Shown: in pieces, positions 55,268 to 63,744 of the stretch
Position numbering within the stretch: the stretch's first letter is position 1
How the letters are laid out: each line of letters starts with the position of its first letter
The notes under the pieces: generated by a model
The model's input: only the letters and a program-made list of their open reading frames with translations
Database searches by the model: none
What the model was told of the DNA's origin: nothing
Source: Sphingomonas sp.
GTDB taxonomy: Bacteria > Pseudomonadota > Alphaproteobacteria > Sphingomonadales > Sphingomonadaceae
Assembly: GCF_017745215.1 (NCBI RefSeq)
Contig: NZ_JAGHZV010000006.1
Coordinates: 124,001-188,000 of the forward strand
Direction of reading: 5' to 3'
Length of the DNA stretch: 64,000 nt
Translations under genes and position numbers: made by a program

Positions 55268-57502
55268 CTAGCGGGCCGGCGCCGAGCGATCGAGGAAGTC
55301 GAGGATCGTGGTCCACAGATGCACCGCCACCGGCCCGCCGACGCGGTGGGTATAGCCGGGGTAGAGCATCATCTCGAACGGCACGTTCGCCTTCTGCAGC
55401 GTCGCGAACATCACGGTCGAATGCTCGAGCACGACATTGTCGTCGGCCATGCCGTGGATCATCAGCAGCGGGTCGGCGATCTTGCCTGCCTCGCCGATCG
55501 TGTTCGACGCCGCATAGGCCTCGGGCACCATGCGCGGATCGCCCATGTAGCGCTCGGTATAGGCCGTGTCGTACAGCTCCCAGCGCGTGACCGGCGCACC
55601 TGCGACGCCCGCGGCGAACACCCCCGGCGCCTTCTCCAGCAGCTTGAGCGACATGTATCCGCCGTAGGACCAGCCATAGGTCACGATCCGCCCGGGATCG
55701 ACATAGTCGAGCGTCTTCAGATAGTTCGCCCCGGCAACCTGGTCCTCGACTTCGACCGAGCCCATCGCATGGTAGAGCGCGTCCTCGAACGCCTTGCCGC
55801 GGTTGGCGGCGCCGCGATTGTCGAGCTGGAACCAGATATAGCCGCGGCTCACCAGATATTGCTGGAGCGCCCCGCCCCATTGCCGGCTCACCGTCTGCGA
55901 ATGGGGGCCGCCATAGTGCTGGAAGAACACGGGGTAGCGCCTCCCCGGCTCGAGCTTCGGCGTGATCATCTCCCAATGGAGCTCCGTGCCATCGGCGGCC
56001 CTGATGGTGCCGAAGGTCCGCTCGCGGTGCGCGGCGAGATAGGGGTGATAGGGATGCGCGGCATCCGTCACGGCGTTCTCGCTCACCCAGGCGAGCCGCT
56101 TGCCCGCGACGTCGGCGAGATAGACCTGCGCGGGCTGCGACACGTTCGAACGCGTGACGATCGCGCGGGTCGCGGCCCCGTCCATCGACGCGTCGTTCCA
56201 CCAGCCCGCCTCGGTGAGCCGCGTCAGCGTACCGGGATGCTTGAGATCAAGCGCATAGAGGTGCCGCTCGAGCACGCCGTCCTTGTTGCCCGTCAGGTAG
56301 ACCCGCCCCTTCGCTTCGTCGACGCCCACGAGATTGGCGACTTCCCAATCGCCCTGGGTCAGCTGGGTCCATTGCCCGGCCTTGAAGCGATAGAGATGGC
56401 CGTGGCCATCGCGCTCCGACCACCAGATCAGGCTGCCATCCTTGAGCGGCTCGAGGATCTTGGAGAGGTTGACCCAGCTCCTCTCGGCCGATTTCTCGCT
56501 GAACAGCAGCGTCGCCTTGCCAGTGGCGGGATCGATGCTGAGCAGGTCGAGGGTCTTCTGGTCGCGGCTCAATCGCTGGACGAGCAGCGCCTTGCCGCCC
56601 CAGGCCCATTGCACCCGCGCCAGATAGATGTCGGAGTCGCTCCCCAGATCGGCCTTCACGCGATGCTGGCCGTCGGGATCCATGATCCACAGCTCGACCA
56701 GCGCATTGTCGGTCCCCGCCTTGGGATAGCGCTGCTGGTAGACGGTGGTGGTCTCGGCCCCGATCGCGGTACGCGTGACGATGCCCACCGGCGCCTCGTC
56801 GAAGCGTTCGACCGCGATGCGGCGGTCGTCAGGGGACCACCAATAGCCCTTGAACCGGTCGAGCTCCTCCTGCGCGACGAACTCGGCCTCGCCCCAATGG
56901 ATCGTGCCGGCGCCGTCGGTCGTCACTGCCGCGCCCGCCGCGCCGCCGATCGGCATGACGACGAGGTTCTGGTCGCGCACGAAGCTGACGTGGCCGCCCG
57001 CGGGGCTCACCTCCGGGTTGAGGATCGTCCCCTCGCCCGTCGCCAGCTCGCGCGCCTCGCCGTCGAGGCTCGCGAGGTAGAGCTTGCCGTCGAGCGGCAC
57101 GAGGATGCCCTTGCCGTCGGGGGTCCAGTCGTAGCTGACGATTCCCTTGAGCCCGCTGATCCGAGCGCGCTCGCGCTGCATCTTCTCGGCCTCGCTCAGC
57201 GCTGCGCCCGATCCGATCCTCTTCGAATCCACCAGCATCCGCCACCGGCCCGTCGCCGTGTCGAGCGCCCAGAGGTCGTAGCGCTCCTTCTCCTCGTCGC
57301 GATTGCGCAGCAGCGTAAGCAGCTTGCCGTCGGGCGAGAGCTTCATCGCGCGCGGCGCGGTGCCGGCGAGATCGGGGCTGGCGAAGACACGCTCGAGCGT
57401 GAGCGCCGGCGGCGTCGCCTGCTGCGCCTCAGCCGGCATCGCCGCACCGCCTGCGATCCCCGCCGCCGCCGCCACCGCCACTCGCCATAGCCACCGCCAC
57501 AT
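55268..57502 (-). CDS. S9B dipeptidyl-peptidase IV-type enzyme
   Basis: A 744-residue secreted serine peptidase that should cut dipeptides, often after proline. After the signal peptide (ending AMPAEAQ) a beta-propeller runs to about residue 480, with DWTPDGKGILVPLDGKLYLA and WSPDDRRIAVERFDE. The hydrolase domain has the nucleophile Ser612 in YGWSYGGYMS, an Asp in HGMADDNV near 688 and His719 in YPGYTH. DEAPV in the propeller provides the substrate-binding Glu of DPP-IV enzymes. The S41 and DUF418 genes follow. Confidence 0.95.
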   Translation of the reverse strand: MWRWLWRVAVAAAAGIAGGAAMPAEAQQATPPALTLERVFASPDLAGTAPRAMKLSPDGKLLTLLRNRDEEKERYDLWALDTATGRWRMLVDSKRIGSGAALSEAEKMQRERARISGLKGIVSYDWTPDGKGILVPLDGKLYLASLDGEARELATGEGTILNPEVSPAGGHVSFVRDQNLVVMPIGGAAGAAVTTDGAGTIHWGEAEFVAQEELDRFKGYWWSPDDRRIAVERFDEAPVGIVTRTAIGAETTTVYQQRYPKAGTDNALVELWIMDPDGQHRVKADLGSDSDIYLARVQWAWGGKALLVQRLSRDQKTLDLLSIDPATGKATLLFSEKSAERSWVNLSKILEPLKDGSLIWWSERDGHGHLYRFKAGQWTQLTQGDWEVANLVGVDEAKGRVYLTGNKDGVLERHLYALDLKHPGTLTRLTEAGWWNDASMDGAATRAIVTRSNVSQPAQVYLADVAGKRLAWVSENAVTDAAHPYHPYLAAHRERTFGTIRAADGTELHWEMITPKLEPGRRYPVFFQHYGGPHSQTVSRQWGGALQQYLVSRGYIWFQLDNRGAANRGKAFEDALYHAMGSVEVEDQVAGANYLKTLDYVDPGRIVTYGWSYGGYMSLKLLEKAPGVFAAGVAGAPVTRWELYDTAYTERYMGDPRMVPEAYAASNTIGEAGKIADPLLMIHGMADDNVVLEHSTVMFATLQKANVPFEMMLYPGYTHRVGGPVAVHLWTTILDFLDRSAPAR

Positions 57503-57943
57503 GCCTCTCTCCGTTCGCGCAACGGCGGGCCTTATCGCGGGCGGCGATGCGCCGGTAAAGACCTCTGCCGGGGTTCAGACGGCCGGGCGGCGCGATGGCG
57601 AAAATATCCAAATAACGATACGGCTACGCAACAAATGAATAAATCAGCATTACAGTTGAAACCAAGTTCAACTCGCGATAGAATTGCGCGGGTTTCGTCA
57701 GCAGGCATCGCCATGACCTCCGGCCGGCGGCAGATGCTTCAGCGATCTGTGTGAATTATTGAGTAAATCATCAGGTCAATTTGATCTGGTGGAGAGAATA
57801 TTTCTACGCATCGGAAACAAAATAAGAAAAATTCGTTACAAAGCCGGGCGAAATTAACGCTTTGTTAACTATTGTTATCGGATGCTTAACCTTCACCAAT
57901 CCGCACAAAAGCGGGCTCCGGGTCGCGTGGTCTTGCAGGAGCT
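57503..57943. other. 441-base AT-rich intergenic region with no gene seen
   Basis: The stretch 57600-57900 is far richer in A and T than its surroundings. It contains likely promoter elements for the divergent genes (for example TTTGTTAACTATTGTTATC near 57860), but no convincing open frame or stable hairpin. The S9 peptidase lies to its left and the 94-residue protein gene to its right. Confidence 0.5.
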
Positions 57944-58228
57944 ATGACGCAGATGTCGTCTCTGCACCGGATTGAACTGGCAGATGATCGGGGGGCGGCG
58001 ATCATGGCGCGCGTCCTTCAGGCGCGGTGGCCCGCGCTCACCACCCTGACCCCGGCGAGCATCGGCGTCGCCGAGGGCACCGACGCGACGCGCGAATTCC
58101 TTCGCACGGTGCGCGAGCTGAGCGACGCGGGGTTGTTGAGCTATGAGGCGCTGGTGGTGGGCCCGACCGGCCCGGTGGTCATCGACGCGGCGCTCACCGC
58201 GCGCGGGCGCGAGGTCCTTCGCGCTTAG
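57944..58228 (+). CDS. 94-residue protein with possible winged-helix fold
   Basis: The small protein has a helical start (LADDRGAAIMARVLQARW), a middle GTDATREFLRTVRELSDAGLLSYEA and a final strand pair with ALTARGREVLRA. That order resembles a winged-helix domain in which RELSDAGLLSYEALVVG would be the recognition helix and wing. AGGAG lies very close to the ATG at 57944; Met4 at 57953 is the better-spaced start. It is convergent with the GAF gene, 12 bases apart. Confidence 0.7.
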   Translation: MTQMSSLHRIELADDRGAAIMARVLQARWPALTTLTPASIGVAEGTDATREFLRTVRELSDAGLLSYEALVVGPTGPVVIDAALTARGREVLRA

Positions 58229-58240
58229 TCGGCATCGCGT

Positions 58241-58666
58241 TCAGCCGTCGGCTGGCGGCGCATAGTACAGCGCCCAGCTCTCCGAAGCGAGCAAGGCGAA
58301 GCGGCGAAGCAGGTCCAGGTCGCGCGAGGTGAAACTGCGCTCGCCCCGGCACATCACGATCAGTTCGCCGGCCGCGCCGTCATCCAGCCGAACCGGCACC
58401 CGCGCCTGCGAAGCGTAGCCGAGGTCGAGCGACCGGACCGGGTCAGTAACGGCATCGCCCTCGGGCGTCTCGCCGGCAGAAACCGCGATGACCAGCAGCT
58501 CGCCGTCGTCCTGCTGAATGTCGATTGCTGCGATGTCGGCGTCGAACACCGACATCACGAGGTCCGCGATACGGTCGAAAACGCGTTCGACCGACGGCGT
58601 CGCTTTGCCCGCGCCGAAATGGCTATCGGCCTCCGACAATGTACCCCCCTTGAACACCCCCAACAT
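58241..58666 (-). CDS. Single GAF-domain protein
   Basis: A 141-residue protein whose central part (VFDRIADLVMSVFDADIAAIDI, then SLDLGYASQARVPVR and ERSFTSRDLDLLRRFALLAS) is a GAF domain, used to bind small ligands or sense light or redox state. No output domain is attached. GGAG precedes the ATG at a normal distance. It is convergent with the 94-residue protein gene. Interaction with a separate kinase or regulator would be expected; none is adjacent. Confidence 0.82.
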   Translation of the reverse strand: MLGVFKGGTLSEADSHFGAGKATPSVERVFDRIADLVMSVFDADIAAIDIQQDDGELLVIAVSAGETPEGDAVTDPVRSLDLGYASQARVPVRLDDGAAGELIVMCRGERSFTSRDLDLLRRFALLASESWALYYAPPADG

Positions 58667-58886
58667 CTGGCTGCTCTCCGCCTGATCTTGCGATCATCTT
58701 TAGCGGCATAGCCAGTGTTATGGCGATTAAGGACAATTCCCGAAGCAAGCGCAACCCGATTGCAATGGCCGGAATGTAAATGCTGAACCGCTTCGGACCT
58801 AATGTGGTTCCTGCGAGCGGCATTTTCCGTGTCATTTCGGGACGGTGCGGTTTGATGCTGCGATGATTGCACAGTAGCGTCCCGCC

Positions 58887-59906
58887 ATGGCCGAATACGA
58901 CGCCTCGCCCGAAAACGGCTATGCCGGCCACCCCGAGACCGGGCTGATCTTCGCGCGCATGCTCGACGGGCGCGGCGGCGCCCGGCCGATCGACTGGGCG
59001 CATTGCGCCGGCTGGTCCCCCTCGACGCCGGGCGAGACCTTGTGGCTCCACATCGATCGCACCGCGCGCGGCGTCGAGCCCTGGCTGATCGCCGACCTCG
59101 GCTTTTCCCAAGCCACCGCGGAGGCGCTCACCGCCGACGAGACGCGCCCGCGCGCGTTCCGCGAGGGCGATGCGCTGGTCACGGTGCTGCGCGGGGTGAA
59201 TTTCAATCCCGATGCCCAGCCCGAGGACATGATCACGCTGCGCATGTGGGCGAGCAACAACCGCGTGCTCACGCTCCGCCGCCGCCCGCTGCAGACGCCG
59301 CGCGACCTGCTCCTCCAGCTCGAGCGCGGGCACGGGCCGCGCACCACCGGCGACCTCGTCACCGAGATGATCGAGCAGCTCATCGCCAAGATCGGCGGCT
59401 CGATCCTCGACATGAACGCCAAGATCGACGAGCTCGAGCTCAGGTCCGACGACATGGACGCCGAGGAAGTGCTGGGCGTGATCGCCAACATCCGGCGCAA
59501 CTGCCTGGGGCTCAAGCGCCACATGTCGCCGCAGCACGAAGCGCTCGAACAGATCGGCCGCAACCCGCCGCACTGGCTGAGCGAGAACAACCAGCGCGAC
59601 ATCCGCGAGACGATCGACCGGCTGAAGCGCTATCTGGAAGACCTCGACGTCTCGAAGGAAAGCGCGATCGTCCTCCAGGACGACATCAACAACCGCGCCA
59701 ACGCCCGCTCGAACCGGACGGTCTATCTCCTCTCGGTCGCCGCCGCGATCTTCCTGCCGATCAGCTTCGTCACCAGCCTGCTCGGCGTGAACGTCGGCGG
59801 CATCCCGGGCACGCAGGAACCGATGGGCTTCTGGATCCTGATCGCGGCGCTGGTGGCGCTGGTCGTCGCTCAGCTCGCGATCTTCCGCTGGCTGAAGTGG
59901 CTGTAG
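58887..59906 (+). CDS. zntB: ZntB-like CorA-family zinc transporter
   Basis: A 339-residue member of the CorA family. A large cytoplasmic domain (residues 1-275) has LTADETRPRAFREGDALVTVLRGVN and a long coiled helix. Two C-terminal membrane helices follow, and the pore loop GVNVGGIPG replaces the GMN of CorA with GVN as in ZntB proteins. ZntB moves zinc, in current models into the cell, with protons. No ribosome-binding site is obvious. A REP-like element follows the gene. Confidence 0.88.
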   Translation: MAEYDASPENGYAGHPETGLIFARMLDGRGGARPIDWAHCAGWSPSTPGETLWLHIDRTARGVEPWLIADLGFSQATAEALTADETRPRAFREGDALVTVLRGVNFNPDAQPEDMITLRMWASNNRVLTLRRRPLQTPRDLLLQLERGHGPRTTGDLVTEMIEQLIAKIGGSILDMNAKIDELELRSDDMDAEEVLGVIANIRRNCLGLKRHMSPQHEALEQIGRNPPHWLSENNQRDIRETIDRLKRYLEDLDVSKESAIVLQDDINNRANARSNRTVYLLSVAAAIFLPISFVTSLLGVNVGGIPGTQEPMGFWILIAALVALVVAQLAIFRWLKWL

Positions 59907-59982
59907 GCGCCCCGCCGTTCTCCTTCTTCCGTCATGCTGAACTTGGGCATGTCATCATTTGCGAGGCAGGATTGCCCCGAAT

Positions 59983-60064
59983 CGTCATCCCGGCGAAAGC
60001 CGGGACCCAGGGTTGCAGAGGGCGTCGCTCGCGGCCCTGGGTCCCGGCTTTCGCCGGGATGACG
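59983..60064. repeat. REP-like element, paired form (copy 7)
   Basis: 82 bases identical in layout to copies 1, 3 and 6. It is preceded by GTCATCATTTGCGAG at 59951, the same box found before copy 6, so these two copies are closer relatives. It lies between the ZntB-type and DUF2383 genes. Confidence 0.9.
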
Positions 60065-60169
60065 GCCTGGAATAGGCGGGCCGGGGTGGCGTTCACCCTT
60101 CATTGACTCTCTTCCCGCGGAAACGCCCGCGCGGCGCTGCGTTGGGGTGCGGCGAAGAGGAGTTTCCCC

Positions 60170-60622
60170 ATGACCGCCAACCACGACGTCTCGAAGCTCG
60201 ACGACCTGATCGTCACCACGATCGACAGCGCGCGCGGCTATGCCAATGCCGCCGACCATGCCGATGCCGAGCGCTACGCCGCCTTCTTCCGTGAGATGGC
60301 GACCGAGCGGCTCCACCTCGTCGACCTGCTCTCGGCGCAGAGCCGTGCCGAAGGCGGCACGCCGGCCGAATATGGCTCGACAGCCGCGACGATCCACCGC
60401 CGCTGGGAAGACCTGCGCACCGCGCTCGGCGGGGGCGACGCGGCGATCCTCGCTGAAGTCGAGCACGGCGAGGACTATCTGCTCGAGGAATGGCGCCGCG
60501 TGCTCGACGACGAGCGCATGTCGACGGACAGCCTCGCGGTGGTGCGCCCGGCGTTCGAGACGGTCCAGCGCGGCCACGCCCGCGCCAGGGCGCTCCGTGA
60601 CGAACTGGCCGCAGCGAGCTAG
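60170..60622 (+). CDS. DUF2383 (PA2169-type) four-helix-bundle protein
   Basis: A 150-residue protein matching the PA2169/DUF2383 pattern, a ferritin-like four-helix bundle: KLDDLIVTTIDSARGYANAA, AERYAAFFREMATERLHLVD, then RRWEDLRTALGGGDAAILAEVEHGED. A metal site could be formed by the Glu/His residues in MATERLH and EVEHGEDYL. Related proteins are stress-linked. AGGAG precedes the ATG. The stop overlaps the convergent DUF805 gene by four bases. Confidence 0.87.
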   Translation: MTANHDVSKLDDLIVTTIDSARGYANAADHADAERYAAFFREMATERLHLVDLLSAQSRAEGGTPAEYGSTAATIHRRWEDLRTALGGGDAAILAEVEHGEDYLLEEWRRVLDDERMSTDSLAVVRPAFETVQRGHARARALRDELAAAS

Positions 60623-60987
60623 GCGCGGCTGCGGGCGCTCCGCCGCGGTGGATCGCCATAGCGATTCGCGCCGGGCTGGCTCGGGACGAGGCCGACGACG
60701 ATGAAGGTCGCAATCCCGATCAGTCCCCAGAACCAGTCGAACCAGGGCGAGACCGGGGCCGTGAGCGCATCCAGGATGAGCAATGCGGCCAGCAGCCACG
60801 CCAGCCGCCCGCTGCAGCCGAAATCCTGGAGCCGCGGTCCCACCGTGAGGATCACGACCGCTCCGAATCCGCCCCAGAACACGCCCGGCGCTTCGCGCAG
60901 CAAGAGGCTTGCGAGCGCAAGCGCGGCAGTGCCGGCGAGCAGCATCGTCCAATAGCGCTGGCGGTTGATCCGATCCTGCTTCCGCAT
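60619..60987 (-). CDS. DUF805-like membrane protein
   Basis: A 122-residue protein with three to four hydrophobic segments. RINRQRYWTMLLAGTAALAL begins the domain, and PRLQDFGCSGRLAWLL matches the RLHDTGRSG-type motif of DUF805. The C-terminal SQPGANRYGDPP is also typical. It lies 14 bases after a second DUF805 gene; the two are probably co-transcribed. Function unknown. Confidence 0.85.
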   Translation of the reverse strand: MRKQDRINRQRYWTMLLAGTAALALASLLLREAPGVFWGGFGAVVILTVGPRLQDFGCSGRLAWLLAALLILDALTAPVSPWFDWFWGLIGIATFIVVGLVPSQPGANRYGDPPRRSARSRA

Positions 60988-61001
60988 CGCCGCCGCTTCT
61001 A

Positions 61002-61400
61002 TCAGCGCCGCTGCCGCTTTGGAAGCAGCCCCGAGCCCGGCGCCGGCGGCTCGCCGAAGCGGTTGGCGGCGCGGTTGCCCGGCACGCTGCCCAGCACGAC
61101 CAGCATCGCGAGGATCGCCACCACCAGCAGCCCGATCGCCTCGAGCATCGCCTCGACCGGGACGTTGGCGCGGATCAGCAGCCCGACGAAGACGATCTCG
61201 CCGGCGATCGGCATCGCGACCAGCCAGCCGGTCAGCCCGAGGTCGTGCAGCCGCGGCACCGCGAGCATCACCAGCGCGAGCTCGCCGAGCCCGGGTGGCG
61301 TCACCCCGAGCACGCGCGCGAGCAGGAACAGCCCGGCGAGGACCGCGAACAGCGTCCAGTAAGTCGCGCGGTTGCTCCGCCCCTGCAGCATCGCCCACAT
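61002..61400 (-). CDS. DUF805 membrane protein
   Basis: A 132-residue protein with several membrane segments. The opening MLQGRSNRATYWTLFAVLAG, the central VPRLHDLGLTGWLVAMPIAG and the end PGNRAANRFGEPP are the DUF805 hallmarks. The tandem arrangement with the gene at 60619 looks like an old duplication followed by divergence. Function unknown. Confidence 0.9.
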   Translation of the reverse strand: MWAMLQGRSNRATYWTLFAVLAGLFLLARVLGVTPPGLGELALVMLAVPRLHDLGLTGWLVAMPIAGEIVFVGLLIRANVPVEAMLEAIGLLVVAILAMLVVLGSVPGNRAANRFGEPPAPGSGLLPKRQRR

Positions 61401-61450
61401 CGCCGGCCTCCTCTCGGCGACGAGCCTATCGCCGCAAGGCCCGAACGCAA

Positions 61451-61486
61451 GCGGGGCGCGGAAACCTTACGGCTTCCGCGCCCCGC
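61451..61486 (-). terminator. Hairpin after rplS
   Basis: Perfect 13-bp arms (GCGGGGCGCGGAA and complement) with a ten-base loop lie 22 bases past the rplS stop. A T-run is absent on the minus strand, so termination may be partial or Rho-assisted. Confidence 0.6.
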
Positions 61487-61508
61487 GAATGGCTTGCGAA
61501 CGCTCGCC

Positions 61509-61898
61509 TTATTCGGCGGCTTCGGCCTCGGTCGGACGATTGTCGCGGCGCTCGGCGATGCGCGCCGACTTGCCGGTGCGGCCGCGCAGATAATAGAGCT
61601 TGGCGCGACGCACGACGCCCTTGCGGACGACTTCGATGCTGTCGATGTTCGGCGAATAGAGTGGGAAGACGCGCTCGACGCCCTCGCCGAACGAGATCTT
61701 GCGGACGGTGAAGTTCGAGCCCATGCCCTTGTTGGCGCGGGCGATGCACACGCCTTCGAAATTCTGCACGCGGGTGCGGTCGCCTTCGACGACCTTCACG
61801 CCGACCTTGAGCGTGTCGCCCGGGCGAAACTCGGGGATCTTCTTCGCCGCGGTGAACTTGGCGATGTTCTCTGCCTCGAGAGTCTGGATCAGGTTCAT
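61509..61898 (-). CDS. rplS: Ribosomal protein bL19
   Basis: This 129-residue 50S protein sits at the 30S-50S interface. The core [40 protein letters not shown] and [21 protein letters not shown] are standard for bL19. A short Ala/Glu-rich tail ([11 protein letters not shown]) extends beyond the conserved part. Its ATG overlaps the trmD stop, a translational coupling typical of the trmD-rplS pair. Confidence 0.98.
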   Translation of the reverse strand: MNLIQTLEAENIAKFTAAKKIPEFRPGDTLKVGVKVVEGDRTRVQNFEGVCIARANKGMGSNFTVRKISFGEGVERVFPLYSPNIDSIEVVRKGVVRRAKLYYLRGRTGKSARIAERRDNRPTEAEAAE

Positions 61899-62644
61899 TG
61901 GTCTTCGTCCTGCTTTCGTCGCCGCGCGCCAGAGGGAGGTTGGACCCGAGCGCCCTCATGGCGCTCCCAAAGGTCCGGCCTCCTTAGCCGTGTATCGGTC
62001 TCGGCCATCTGGCGTCGCCAGGCCTCGATCCTCGCATGATCCCCCGATCGCAGCACTTCGGGGATCGTGCGCCCTTCCCATTCGACAGGTCGGGTATATT
62101 GCGGATATTCGAGCAGCCCCGTCTCGAAGCTCTCGTCCATGCCGCTGGAAGGCGCGCCCATTACGCCGGGAATGAGGCGAATGCAAGCGTCAAGCAGCGT
62201 CAGCGCGGCCATTTCGCCGCCCGAGAGGATATAGTCGCCGATCGACACGGGCTCGACCGCGCGGCCTTCGAAGAAACGCTCGTCGATCCCCTCGAACCGG
62301 CCGCAGACGATCGTCACGCCTGGCCCCGCGGCGAGCTCTCGGACGCGCGCCTGGGTCAGCGGGGCACCGCGCGGCGTCATCGCCAGCACCGGCGCGGGCC
62401 CAAATTCCGGCGCCGCGACGCTGTCGAGCGCGGCGGCGAGCACATCCGTGCGCATCACCATCCCCGCGCCGCCGCCTGCGGGGGTGTCGTCGACCGAGCG
62501 GTGCCTGTCGGTGGCGAAGTCGCGGATCTGGACGGCGTCGAGGCTCCACAGCCCCTCGCGCAGCGCACGCCCGGCCAGCGAAACGCCAAGCGGGCCCGGG
62601 AACATCTCGGGGTAGAGCGTCAGCACGGTCGCAGCAAAGGCCAT
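61895..62644 (-). CDS. trmD: tRNA (guanine37-N1)-methyltransferase
   Basis: TrmD methylates G37 of tRNAs that read CNN codons, preventing frameshifts. The 249-residue enzyme has the trefoil-knot SAM site, with [12 protein letters not shown] and [19 protein letters not shown], plus the early [16 protein letters not shown]. The C-terminal part has [24 protein letters not shown], typical of TrmD. It begins at 62644 after dropping 20 poorly conserved upstream codons. rpsP and rimM, usually just upstream, are absent here; a TetR-type gene is divergent instead. Confidence 0.97.
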   Translation of the reverse strand: MAFAATVLTLYPEMFPGPLGVSLAGRALREGLWSLDAVQIRDFATDRHRSVDDTPAGGGAGMVMRTDVLAAALDSVAAPEFGPAPVLAMTPRGAPLTQARVRELAAGPGVTIVCGRFEGIDERFFEGRAVEPVSIGDYILSGGEMAALTLLDACIRLIPGVMGAPSSGMDESFETGLLEYPQYTRPVEWEGRTIPEVLRSGDHARIEAWRRQMAETDTRLRRPDLWERHEGARVQPPSGARRRKQDEDQ

Positions 62645-62870
62645 GCGCGCCCTTCGCGCCTCATCGCCCGCAAGGCAAGGGGGCCTGGCCGCGCGCCCAT
62701 CCACGCGCGGCCAGGCCCGGCATCCGGCGCCTTTGGGGTCGCCCCGGATGGCGGCGCGGCGGCAAGGCCCCCGCCGCGCCGACCTCGTTTTCCGGATTCG
62801 TTAATAACGGACTACACAGTCGTTTTTTGAGTCGCAATAGCTGCGCGCGCAGAGGTGCGACGAGGATCAG
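62645..62870. promoter_or_regulatory. Divergent promoter region of trmD and a TetR-type gene
   Basis: A short AT-rich stretch (around 62790-62840) contains GACT-ACAC-AGTC with weaker matches outside it, a possible TetR-family operator. GC-rich sequence near 62700-62790 shows no further gene. The trmD leader is about 150 bases if the promoter lies in the AT-rich part. Confidence 0.45.
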
Positions 62871-63407
62871 ATGCCGAGGTTGAAGGCAGGTGCGATGGCG
62901 GAACGGCGGCAGCGGATCGCGCTCGCCGCCTATCGTTGTTTCGTGCGCGAGGGGTTCGCCGCGGCGTCGGTCGACAGTATCTGCGCCGAGGCGGGGATCA
63001 GCAAGGGCGCCTTCTACGTCCATTTCAAGAGCAAGGAAGCGCTCGTCCATGCCGTCGCCGAGCTGCGGTCGGAAGCGATCCCGCCGCTCCCCGGCGATTC
63101 GGCCGAAACATTGGCCGACGCGATCGTCGAGCTGCTGATCGGCGGGATGATCGACGTGAAGGCCGCACGCTTCGAACTGGAGGCGATGATGGCGAGCATC
63201 GCCGACTCCGAGCTCGGCACCCGCGCGCGCGCCAATCTCGACGCGATCCGCGACCGCATCGCCGAGGCGCTCGCGCGCTTCGGCAATCCGGCGAATGCGG
63301 AAGGAGCGATGACGTTCTGCCTCGGCGTGATCCTCCGTTCGGGCACCTGGACGCCACCCGAGCGCGATGCGGTGCGCGAGGCGCTGGCGCGGCTGCTCTC
63401 GGCCTAG
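62871..63407 (+). CDS. TetR-family transcriptional regulator
   Basis: A 178-residue regulator with the typical N-terminal helix-turn-helix: RRQRIALAAYRCFVREGFAAASVDSI, then AEAGISKGAFYVHFKSKEAL. The ligand-binding half is helical and poorly conserved. GAGG lies a few bases before the ATG. It is divergent from trmD and overlaps the convergent membrane-protein gene by four bases. The target could be its own promoter; a small imperfect palindrome lies upstream. Confidence 0.93.
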   Translation: MPRLKAGAMAERRQRIALAAYRCFVREGFAAASVDSICAEAGISKGAFYVHFKSKEALVHAVAELRSEAIPPLPGDSAETLADAIVELLIGGMIDVKAARFELEAMMASIADSELGTRARANLDAIRDRIAEALARFGNPANAEGAMTFCLGVILRSGTWTPPERDAVREALARLLSA

Positions 63408-63733
63408 CCCCGCTTCCCCGCCACCGCGAGCGCGATCGGCAGCCCGACGACGAGGCAGAGTACGACCTGCACGGCGCCGCCGATGATCACCAGCCCGCCC
63501 AGCAGGCCCAGGCCGACGTGCACGTCGGGCGGCGGCGGGCCGAGATAGGCGGCGAACCCGAAGCCGATCCCGGCCGCGCCGGCGATCACCAGCGCGATCA
63601 GCAGCGCCAGCCCGACCGCCGCCTTGCGACGCGCGCTCCACTGCGGGCGAAGGCGCGCGACGAGCCAGGTCGCGCCCGCCGCACCTGCCGCAGCGACCAC
63701 GCCCATCGCCATCATCACCACCCAGCCCGACAT
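63404..63733 (-). CDS. Small three-span membrane protein
   Basis: A 109-residue product with three hydrophobic segments (MMAMGVVAAAGAAGATWLV, GLALLIALVIAGAAGIGFGF and LLGGLVIIGGAVQVVLCLVV), separated by charged or Pro-rich loops. GGAG lies before the ATG. It starts 11 bases after the TIGR04222-like gene and is likely its operon partner. No named family is recognised. Confidence 0.75.
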   Translation of the reverse strand: MSGWVVMMAMGVVAAAGAAGATWLVARLRPQWSARRKAAVGLALLIALVIAGAAGIGFGFAAYLGPPPPDVHVGLGLLGGLVIIGGAVQVVLCLVVGLPIALAVAGKRG

Positions 63734-63744
63734 GCCGTCTCCAT

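Noticed and set aside
54599..57490. A plus-strand open frame of over 960 codons opposite the S9 and S41 genes
   Set aside because: Same artefact; it spans two unrelated genes on the other strand and has no conserved motif.
10002..60064. CRISPR-like array from the repeated palindromes
   Set aside because: The copies are many kilobases apart, in both forms, with no regular spacers and no cas gene.
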